Shown: one piece after another, positions 57,963 to 64,000 of the stretch
Position numbering within the stretch: the stretch's first letter is position 1
Layout: the number at the start of each line of letters is the position of its first letter
Assembly (NCBI RefSeq): GCF_030811595.1
Contig: NZ_JAUSRB010000002.1
Span: 4,216,001-4,280,000 of the forward strand
Direction of reading: 5' to 3'
From: Streptosporangium brasiliense
GTDB taxonomy: Bacteria > Actinomycetota > Actinomycetes > Streptosporangiales > Streptosporangiaceae
DNA length: 64,000 bases
Position numbers and translations under genes: made by a program
Notes under the pieces: generated by a model
Told to the model about the DNA's origin: nothing
What the model saw: the letters and a program-made list of their open reading frames with translations, nothing else
Database searches by the model: none

Positions 57963-58772
57963 TCACACCTGGCTCCGCACGGTCCACAGGTCGGGGAATA
58001 TCGGGGTGAACGAGGTCGGGTGCGGGCGGACGGCGTCGGAGCTGTCGCCCATGATCCGCTCCACTGTCTTCCCGTGCCGGTAGCGCCATTCCTGGGCGCG
58101 CTGATCGAGGTCCACCAGCCCCTCACAGATCTGCGCCGTCACGTCGTCGTCGCGGTAGACCCGCAGCAGCACGGCCCGCAGTTCGGCCGACGGCGCCGGT
58201 GGCAGCGACACGTCCCGATACAGCAGCTCATGCGGCACCTGGTAACCCTGGGCCGTGAGGTAGCCGAGGAAGGAGTCGAAGATGGACGGCCGGTTCATCG
58301 CCGTCTCGACCTGGTGGCGCTCACCGCTGCCCTCCGGGTAGGAGTGGTGCGCCTGGTGGTCGCGCCTGCCCAGCACCGCCTCGACCTCGCGGAACTGCGC
58401 CGACTGGAAGCCGTCGGCGGCGCCGAGATCGCCCCGGCAGCCGGTGAACCGGAGCGGGGTGATGGTCTCCATGACGTCGATCTGGCAGATCGCCGCCTTC
58501 AGGATGCCCAGCGACCGGCGCAGGGTGCGCAGCGCGTGCGCGGTGTCACCGACGGCCAGATGGCGCTGCAGGCCGGCGAACTCGTACAGCAGTTGCTTGA
58601 ACCAGAGTTCGTGCGCCTGGTGGGCGACGATGAACAGCATCTCGTCGTGCTCGGTCGAGCGCGGCCGCTGGGCCGTCAGGATCTCGTTCAGTGCCAGGTA
58701 CGAGGAGTAGGTCAGCACAGGTGAGCGGTCGACGATCACGGCTCCATCAACCTTCGTAAAAGGGAGGGACAA
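57963..58772 (-). CDS. Tryptophan-2,3-dioxygenase-like heme protein
   Basis: This 269-residue TDO-superfamily protein is likely to bind heme. The family opening YSSYLALNEILTAQRP and the block HDEMLFIVAHQAHELWFK (H51, distal His) are present. DGFQSAQFREVE replaces the usual ASGFQS..FR with a partial match. The proximal heme His is H233 in WRYRHGKTVERIM. The loop that normally reads GTGGSSG, which binds substrate in TDO, is absent and replaced by DSSDAVRPHPTSF. Frame start is TTG 58772; GTG 58739 is an alternative. It probably uses a different substrate from Trp. Confidence 0.8.
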   Translation of the reverse strand: MSLPFTKVDGAVIVDRSPVLTYSSYLALNEILTAQRPRSTEHDEMLFIVAHQAHELWFKQLLYEFAGLQRHLAVGDTAHALRTLRRSLGILKAAICQIDVMETITPLRFTGCRGDLGAADGFQSAQFREVEAVLGRRDHQAHHSYPEGSGERHQVETAMNRPSIFDSFLGYLTAQGYQVPHELLYRDVSLPPAPSAELRAVLLRVYRDDDVTAQICEGLVDLDQRAQEWRYRHGKTVERIMGDSSDAVRPHPTSFTPIFPDLWTVRSQV

Positions 58773-59144
58773 CGGATAAATTCGCTGTCATTCAACAGCG
58801 TCAGGCTACGGTGCGCGGCATCCGCCAGAAAGGAATCGTGGAGATGCCGGCGGAATTAGCAATCTGGAAGAAACAGCCGGTCCGGGCCGGTGCCGGGAGA
58901 ATCTCCACGGCCGGGACCCGACGCGGTCCGGATCGCCGCGGTCGGCGCCGCCGGGAAAACCGTCGCGCCGCAGCTCCCCGGCCTTTCCGCGGAGCCCTTC
59001 CCCGGCCTTTCCCGAGCAGCGGGGAATCATGGCCGCCCGCTTGTGGTCGCGCCGCCAGAAATCCGGCAATGTGGAAGATGCCGGGTCCCGGTCCGGTGGA
59101 TACGCTTGGCGCCGGCCCTGGTGGCCCGATAGGGAGGTGGGCGG
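58773..59144. other. Divergent upstream region of the TDO-like and carrier genes
   Basis: These 372 bases contain no supported gene. Both flanking transcripts should start here. CCCCGGCCTTTCC is repeated at about 58976 and 59000. Frames such as the one from 58811 have no family match. Confidence 0.5.
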
Positions 59145-59231
59145 ATGCGCATGACCTTGCTGGACGGCCCTCCGGGAGCCCCGGCGGCACCGGTCGCACA
59201 CCGGGGCGGGCGGTGTCCCCATGGGCGGTGA
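59145..59231 (+). CDS. 28-residue ORF with a strong ribosome site, overlapping the carrier gene
   Basis: The frame starts at ATG 59145, preceded by AGGGAGGTGGGCGG, the clearest ribosome site in this area, and stops at 59229. It codes MRMTLLDGPPGAPAAPVAHR and then GGRCPHGR. Its end overlaps the carrier start by 11 bp. It could be a leader for translational coupling or a small peptide; there is no evidence for either beyond the ribosome site. Confidence 0.4.
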   Translation: MRMTLLDGPPGAPAAPVAHRGGRCPHGR

Positions 59232-59502
59232 CGCCGTACCGGACCTGAGGCCGCCGGCCGCGGGCAGGCAGGTCGAGGAGATCTGGAAGAGCGTGCTCGA
59301 CATCTCCGAGGACGAGGCGGACGCCACGTTCTTCGAGCTGGGAGGCAGGGCGATCACCGCGCTCCGGATCGTCGCCCGCGTCGAGAACGCCCTCGGCGTC
59401 CGGGTCGAGGTCGGCGAGCTGTACGAGCACCCCAGCATGGACTCCTTCGTGCACCACGTCATGGCGAGGGCGCAGCTCCCCCCGGTGGTGGGTGACCGGT
59501 AG
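59221..59502 (+). CDS. Stand-alone carrier protein with Ser replaced by Ala
   Basis: This is a 93-residue peptidyl or aryl carrier protein fold: helix 1 (VEEIWKSVLDIS), the FFELGG motif, helix 2 (TALRIVARVENALG) and helix 3. The attachment site normally reads FELGGHSLTAL; here it reads FELGGRAITAL, so the phosphopantetheine Ser is A44 (codon GCG). It cannot be modified in the usual way. The rest of the domain is intact and unlikely to be decayed. It lies between the TDO-like gene and the alpha/beta hydrolase. Confidence 0.88.
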   Translation: MGGDAVPDLRPPAAGRQVEEIWKSVLDISEDEADATFFELGGRAITALRIVARVENALGVRVEVGELYEHPSMDSFVHHVMARAQLPPVVGDR

Positions 59503-59591
59503 GGCGACCTCCGGCGGGTGACCGGCGGAGCGGCTCCCGGAGGATGACCTCCGGTGGACGCCCCGACGGTCGAGGAGGGGGGTGACCTTCC

Positions 59592-60317
59592 GTGAAGGGC
59601 CGTTTCGTGCTGCTCCCCGGCCTGTGGACGGGGGCGTGGGGCTGGGAGCCGGTGACCTGCGGCCTGCGCAGGCGCGGCCATCACGTCCGTCCGATCACGC
59701 TGTCGGGACTGGCCGCTCCCGACACGGACGTCTCCGCCGTCGGTCTGCAGACCCATGTCGACGACGTGCTGTCGGTCCTGGAGACGGAGGAACTGGGCGA
59801 CGTCATCGTCGTGGGACACAGCTACTCGGGCATCGTGGCGGGCCAGGTCGCCGACCGGGCGCCCGACCGGGTCGCGCACACCGTCTTCGTCGAGGCGTTC
59901 CTGCCCCATGACGGCAGATCGATGCTCCACGCATTTCCGGAGCGCCAGCGTGCCGAGGAGCTCCGGCTGATCGCCGACAACCACGGCCGCTGGCCGGCGC
60001 CTGACTCCGCGATCGTGGCCGACGGCCAGGACCTCTCCCCGCGGCAGGCGCAGTGGCTCGCCGAGCGCTTCGTGGGCCACCCGGGGCGCACGATAGCCGA
60101 GCCGGCCGTCCTGACCCGCCCGCTGGCACACCAGCGGGCCACATACGTCGTGTGCGCCATGGAGCACTTCGGCGGCCGGGTCTCCGCCGACGTCTCGGCC
60201 ATGCGCGCCGCGCCGAACTGGACCTTCCACACCCTCGACACCGGCCACTGGCCGATGATCTCGGCCCCCGATCCGCTCGTCGCGCTCCTGACCGGCATCG
60301 CCGCCCAGCGCCGCTGA
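59592..60317 (+). CDS. Alpha/beta hydrolase
   Basis: This is a 241-residue alpha/beta hydrolase, closest to the esterase/salicylate-esterase group. The oxyanion region is LLPGLWTGAWGWEPV, the nucleophile S77 is in VVGHSYSGIVAG, an acidic residue lies in the cap, and the last His is in LDTGHWPMISAPD. GTG 59592 is used; GAGGAGG lies upstream. It may hydrolyse an ester or a carrier-bound product made with its neighbours. Confidence 0.88.
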   Translation: MKGRFVLLPGLWTGAWGWEPVTCGLRRRGHHVRPITLSGLAAPDTDVSAVGLQTHVDDVLSVLETEELGDVIVVGHSYSGIVAGQVADRAPDRVAHTVFVEAFLPHDGRSMLHAFPERQRAEELRLIADNHGRWPAPDSAIVADGQDLSPRQAQWLAERFVGHPGRTIAEPAVLTRPLAHQRATYVVCAMEHFGGRVSADVSAMRAAPNWTFHTLDTGHWPMISAPDPLVALLTGIAAQRR

Positions 60318-60793
60318 GCGCCGGTGCGCCGCCCCGGCGCACGGGCCTGGGGGCCGGCGGCCGCCGCGCCCGGCCGTTCCACGGAAAGCGAATTGCCGGA
60401 CAGGCCGGACAGTTGTTTACCTAAATTACGGAACGGCTTATCCGCGGACCCTTTCCATGTTATTTTAGGTTTCCGATCAACTGCCGTCCGACCAGGCCGG
60501 ACAGCTATTTTACGGCGCTGCAAAAGGTGATATTCGACCCTTGACGGCCCCCTTTTTCTTCCAGGTTGCTGGATGGCTCCTTTTGCGTTGACGGCCCCTG
60601 CGTGAGGCATGTTGTATTGGTCTTGTGTCGGCACTTGTGCGATCCGCGACACGAATTGGGCGCCGGTGCCGGGTGAGCTCGGACCGTGGCCCTCGCTAAT
60701 GGCAAGACCCTTCGGGCGGCGGTGATCGGCCGCGGGTCGGAGGGCTTCACCATGGACCCTCCGGGGCCCGGCACGCGTGGCGAGGAGGGACTG
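60318..60793. other. Regulatory gap before the YcaO-like gene
   Basis: No gene is seen. It is AT-richer than its surroundings. CAGGCCGGACAG occurs at 60401 and 60493, and ACCTAAA at 60419 pairs with TTTAGGT at 60464. TTGACGGCCCC occurs at 60541 and 60588. The last one, TTGACG at 60588 with TTGTAT at 60612 (18-bp spacing), is a plausible promoter for the YcaO-like gene. Confidence 0.55.
60588..60617 (+). promoter_or_regulatory. Candidate promoter
   Basis: A -35 box TTGACG (60588-60593) is followed after 18 bp by TTGTAT (60612-60617). The first gene downstream is the YcaO-like CDS at 60794. Confidence 0.4.
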
Positions 60794-61837
60794 ATGGCGC
60801 CCACACCTGGAAGCTCTCGGCCGGCGATCTCAGGAGCGTCGTGGTCGCCGGTGCCGACGGAGGGGGTCGCCGAGTGTCTTGGCGGGGAAGTCCACCTCGC
60901 GTACGCGCGGCGTCCGGCGTCCGGAGTCGTCACCGTCGCGGCGGGCTTCTCCCCGGACGCCGCGCGGGCGCGGGCGGAGGCGCGGGCCGCCGCCATGGAC
61001 CTCCTCTACCGGATCCCGGACGGCGAGGCGGAGCCCTGCGCCGGTGACGACGGCAGGCAGCTGTGCCTGGCCGACTTCATGCCGGAACCGCCGCCCGACA
61101 ACCGGTCACGCGTCGCCGGGACCGGCCTGCTGAGCCGGGAGCGCTATCTCCTGCCGGCCGAGGTCGTGTGGATGGGCGAGCGGGACTGCCGGGTCGAGCC
61201 CACCGTCGTCGGCGTGGTGGACGACCCCGCAGACGGCGTCTCCGGCGGGATCGCCGACCTCCTCGCCCATGACGTGTTCACCCGCTGGTGGGCGAGCCCG
61301 CGGATGCCGCTCCTGAGGGTCTCCGAGCACCTCGGGAGGTTGATCCCGGCGGGTGCCGCGGAGGCGGCCTCCGCGCTCGGGCTGTGGGTGCCGGCGTTCG
61401 TGCTGCCCGGCCCCGATTTCCAGATCGCGGTCGTGGGCGTCAGCGGAGACGGGACCACGATAGCCACCGCCGCGGCGCGCTCGATGGAGGAGGCGGTCAG
61501 CAGGGCGTTCCTGCGGGCGATGGCGGCGCGCGCGCAGCCGTGGGACACCCTTCCCGTGGCCGACTCGCTGCGCCGCATCACGGTGTGGCATCGCGAGGCC
61601 GACTACCTGGCCTACCTGGAGCGCTCCGCCGTCGACGCGGACCCGTCGGCGCTCGACGGCCCCGACACGCCGGACGGGGCGCTCGGCTGGATCGACATCG
61701 CCTGCCGGCGGTTCGGGCACGAGCCGGTCGTCGTCGGCCTGGGGGAGCCCGGCACTCCGGTGAAGGTCGTGTGCCCGGGCGCCGCCTGCTACCGGACGGT
61801 CCCGCCGGGCACCACGCTTCCGTGCCCGGTCCCTTGA
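60794..61837 (+). CDS. YcaO-like protein, motifs degenerate
   Basis: This 347-residue protein aligns with the YcaO fold by eye: an AYARRPASGVVTVAAGFSPD block, SPDAARARAEARAAAMDLL where YcaO proteins have SxxxExxER, and later GLWVPAFVLPGPDFQIAVVG followed by SMEEAVSRAFLRAMAARAQP. The usual Glu residues that bind Mg-ATP are not where expected, so catalysis by phosphorylation is doubtful. No precursor peptide or E1-like partner is obvious. The ATG at 60794 has GAGGAGGGACTG. YcaO proteins make azolines or thioamides; this one may be a scaffold. The family call is tentative. Confidence 0.4.
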   Translation: MAPTPGSSRPAISGASWSPVPTEGVAECLGGEVHLAYARRPASGVVTVAAGFSPDAARARAEARAAAMDLLYRIPDGEAEPCAGDDGRQLCLADFMPEPPPDNRSRVAGTGLLSRERYLLPAEVVWMGERDCRVEPTVVGVVDDPADGVSGGIADLLAHDVFTRWWASPRMPLLRVSEHLGRLIPAGAAEAASALGLWVPAFVLPGPDFQIAVVGVSGDGTTIATAAARSMEEAVSRAFLRAMAARAQPWDTLPVADSLRRITVWHREADYLAYLERSAVDADPSALDGPDTPDGALGWIDIACRRFGHEPVVVGLGEPGTPVKVVCPGAACYRTVPPGTTLPCPVP

Positions 61838-62014
61838 AAGCCGTCCCATCGGGCGAGGCGGCGATGGCTGAGGCGGTGACGGGCGGGGGCGGCGGCGATG
61901 CCGGGCCGCGACATCCACCGGACGGAGGGGCGCCCGCCGGGCGCCCCTCCGTCCATGAGGCCGGCCCGTCCATGAGGCCGGCCGTGACCGCCCGGCCGCT
62001 CGCTCGATCGTCCG

Positions 62015-63322
62015 TCAGCCGGTCACGACGGCGATTCCGGGGAAGGCGGCGGTCGCGTTGCTCCACGGCGAGTAGTACAGCCGCCAGGAGCAGATACGGC
62101 CGTTGACGACGTAGCCGGTGCAGGGCACCTGAGCGCTGGTGTCGATGAGGGAGATGACCCCCACCGCGGACTGCCGGGTGGTGCTGGACGGTTCGGGGGT
62201 CTCCACCGGGCCGCCGCTGTCGCCCTGGCCGGCGACGTTCTTGCGCGTCGAGTTCTCGAGGAGGGCCAGGCCGTAGAGCACGCTCTCGGCAAGGTAGATC
62301 GTGACGTTGGTCATCTTCACCTGGCAGAGGCAGATGGTGCCCGAGTAGGCGCCGGAGGTGCAGAGCCACATGCCCACGTAGGAGGCGGAGGTGCCGGCGA
62401 CCGGGTTGCTGAACTCCGGCGATACGGTGCCGGGGTTGTTGTTGTAGACGCGGCCGGCGGTGCCGGCGCGGATCAGCATCACGTCGCGGCTGGTGTTGGC
62501 ATGGGTGATCGGGCCGATCACCTGGCCGGTCGGGTCGGTGGCCGTCTGCCCGACGCTGCCGCAGTGGGCCGCCGACAGCATCCAGCTCGTCCCGCCGGCG
62601 GTGACGGCGAAGCCCGTCGAGCAGCCGCGGCCGGTGCCGGTGTTGCGCCAGGCCGCGCCGCCCAGCCAGGGCGCGGCGTCGTCCCAGCGGCTGGCCGGGG
62701 CCGGCGTGACGCCGGCCTCCACGGTGACCGGCACCGCCGAGTCGGCGACCTTCGAGCGGGTCAGGCCGTAGTCGGCGCCCGAGACCGTCAGGCCCGAGCC
62801 GTCGGCGTTCGGCGCGATCGAGGTGATCGCGCCGCCGGAGGCGCGGACGAGGCGGTCCGTCTCGCTCTCCAGCTCGCGGGCCGAGTGGGCCGCGGGCAGG
62901 ACGCTGACCGGGACGTCCCGGCGCAGCCGGCCGACCAGGGCGCTGACGCGCTCGGGGATGTCTCCCTTCCAGTAGACGCGCAGTTCGCGGTTCTCCGGCG
63001 CCGCGATGATGCCGGCGAACCCGGTGCCGTCCTGTGTCCTGACGGCGGTGGTGACGCGGTCGGCGGCCTTGACCAGCTTCTCCTGGGTGGCCAGCAGGTC
63101 CTTCCAGGAGGCGAAACCGCCCGGGACCCTGCCGGCCGGCTCGACGGCCCGGGTGCCGGCGTCCCTGACGGGAACGGGGGTGAGGGCGGGAGCGGGGACG
63201 GGGACGGGGGCCGCCGTGGCCTGGGCGGCGCCCATCGCGACCATGGCGAGGGCGACTCCCAGCGCCACCGCCAGACGGCCGGTGGATCGTGGGGCTTTTG
63301 AGGTGATCGGGGGGATTTTCAC
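62015..63322 (-). CDS. Secreted S1-family serine protease
   Basis: This 435-residue secreted trypsin-like protease begins with a signal peptide (residues 15-38) at GTG 63322 with GGAGGAG upstream. A pro-region of about 180 residues precedes a chymotrypsin-fold domain. The catalytic His is in LSAAHCGSVG, the Asp in TSRDVMLIRAG and the Ser in GQGDSGGPVE. It resembles streptogrisin-type proteases; the C-terminus ends inside the catalytic domain without extra modules. No target is implied by its neighbours. Confidence 0.93.
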   Translation of the reverse strand: MKIPPITSKAPRSTGRLAVALGVALAMVAMGAAQATAAPVPVPAPALTPVPVRDAGTRAVEPAGRVPGGFASWKDLLATQEKLVKAADRVTTAVRTQDGTGFAGIIAAPENRELRVYWKGDIPERVSALVGRLRRDVPVSVLPAAHSARELESETDRLVRASGGAITSIAPNADGSGLTVSGADYGLTRSKVADSAVPVTVEAGVTPAPASRWDDAAPWLGGAAWRNTGTGRGCSTGFAVTAGGTSWMLSAAHCGSVGQTATDPTGQVIGPITHANTSRDVMLIRAGTAGRVYNNNPGTVSPEFSNPVAGTSASYVGMWLCTSGAYSGTICLCQVKMTNVTIYLAESVLYGLALLENSTRKNVAGQGDSGGPVETPEPSSTTRQSAVGVISLIDTSAQVPCTGYVVNGRICSWRLYYSPWSNATAAFPGIAVVTG

Positions 63323-63633
63323 CGGATGCTCCTCCGTGCCTTAATTACGGGGATGCATCCGGTATTCCATGTGTTTACGGCGTAATCAATGTCTTGACAG
63401 GGCTTTCAGAGGCGGCAAATCGATGCAGTCAGACATTTCTGTGCTGGGATTCCGGCTCCGCGCCCAAGGCGTGGCCCATTCCGTGATCACTCGTTGAAAC
63501 GGCGGTGGAAGCCTCCGTGCGGCGGCCGGTGCGTCGGCGCTCCGCCGGGTGGGGCACGGCGCGGGGCGGGCCGGCCGTACCGGGTGACCCTGGATGGACT
63601 CGGCGCCCGCGGCGGGTCGTCCGCTCCGGCTCC
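63323..63633. other. Gap between the protease and the MarR gene
   Basis: I find no gene in these 311 bases. They hold the protease promoter, probably in the AT-rich stretch near 63340-63420, and the region after the MarR stop. Confidence 0.5.
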
Positions 63634-64000
63634 CTAGGAGGCGGCGGCTCCGCTGGATCCCACCGGGCCGCGTTCGTGCACCAGGCGCCACAGGAGCTTG
63701 TTGAACAGCTCGCGCTCGTCGGGGGTGAGCGGCGCCAGGAAGGTGTCGAGGGCGTTCGTCATGGTGGGGGCGAGATCGTGGCGCAGGAGCGCCTGCCCCT
63801 CGCTGGTCAGGGCGATCGCGTATTTGCGCCGGTCGTCCGGGTTGCGCGCCCGCTGGACGAGGCCGAGCCGCTCCAGGCCGTCGACGACGCTGACCATGGT
63901 GGTCCGGTCGATGCCGTGGGTGCGGGCGAGCTGCTGCTGGGACTGGGGCCCCATGGAGTCGATGGCCGTGAGCACGATGAAGTCCTTCGACCGCAGCCCG
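63634..64000 (-). CDS. MarR-family regulator (partial)
   Basis: The gene runs off the right edge, so its start is missing; 122 codons are visible. The winged helix reads SQQQLARTHGIDRTTMVSVV, DGLERLGLVQRARNPDDRRK. The C-terminal helix has LLWRLVHERGPVG. It is a MarR repressor of unknown target. It faces the same way as the protease gene. Confidence 0.88.
   Translation of the reverse strand, partial: GLRSKDFIVLTAIDSMGPQSQQQLARTHGIDRTTMVSVVDGLERLGLVQRARNPDDRRKYAIALTSEGQALLRHDLAPTMTNALDTFLAPLTPDERELFNKLLWRLVHERGPVGSSGAAAS

Noticed and set aside
58811..59248. Possible gene upstream of the carrier
   Set aside because: It is Arg/Pro-rich with no family match and overlaps the carrier start; codon usage looks like noise.

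Overview
The window is high-GC DNA with GTG/TTG starts, Shine-Dalgarno sites and tightly overlapping operons. It looks like a filamentous actinomycete chromosome, probably Streptosporangiales (Streptosporangium, Nonomuraea or Microbispora-like). The lineage is inferred from gene content and synteny, not proven.

Left part (1-30.2 kb) is mostly conserved chromosome. It holds the type II fatty-acid operon fasR / fabD-fabH-acpP-fabF-accD on the minus strand, with a candidate FasR operator pair. Next come a YjfL/YjfC/YjfM-like trio (DUF350, glutathionylspermidine-synthase-like, small membrane protein), a WYL regulator, and a divergent MarR/amidohydrolase pair sharing a perfect 13-bp inverted repeat. 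These are followed by a LysR/MFS pair and a six-gene export and signalling operon (lipoprotein, MacA-like adaptor, MacB ATPase, FtsX permease, response regulator, histidine kinase). A Ser/Thr kinase fused to an extracytoplasmic solute-binding domain, a secreted TAP-type peptidase, aceE, yjbQ, a DUF3052 gene, a peroxiredoxin, a zinc-ribbon gene and a ROK kinase complete this part.

Centre (30.15-37 kb) is a decayed accessory island at tRNA-Val(UAC). The last 36 bp of the tRNA region recur exactly 5.45 kb downstream, so the interval looks like an integrated element, but no integrase remains. The island is full of toxin-antitoxin genes in different states. They include one intact HigBA-like pair, one antitoxin with an internally deleted toxin, one antitoxin with a frameshifted toxin, and two further toxin fragments beyond the right repeat. 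A module of regulator tail, DUF6461 and toxin-antitoxin genes appears twice. A rhodanese is also carried.

Right part (38.5-64 kb) is secondary metabolism. A secreted beta-helix enzyme, a MmcQ/YjbR protein and a short acyl-CoA carboxylase epsilon subunit precede an enediyne core cassette. The cassette reads two tandem DUF1702 genes, an UnbV-type FG-GAP/ASPIC protein, an UnbU membrane protein, the iterative enediyne polyketide synthase (1929 aa), the E10 thioesterase, a flavin reductase and a P450. An AraC regulator and a SigE-type sigma factor follow. After that comes an odd small group: a tryptophan-2,3-dioxygenase-like heme protein lacking the usual GTGGSSG loop, a carrier protein whose phosphopantetheine serine is alanine, an alpha/beta hydrolase and a degenerate YcaO-like protein. 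A secreted S1 protease and the start of a MarR gene close the window.

Most attention is due to the enediyne cassette, which shows no other enediyne accessory genes here. The serine-less carrier with its heme-protein neighbours and the layered toxin-antitoxin island come next.
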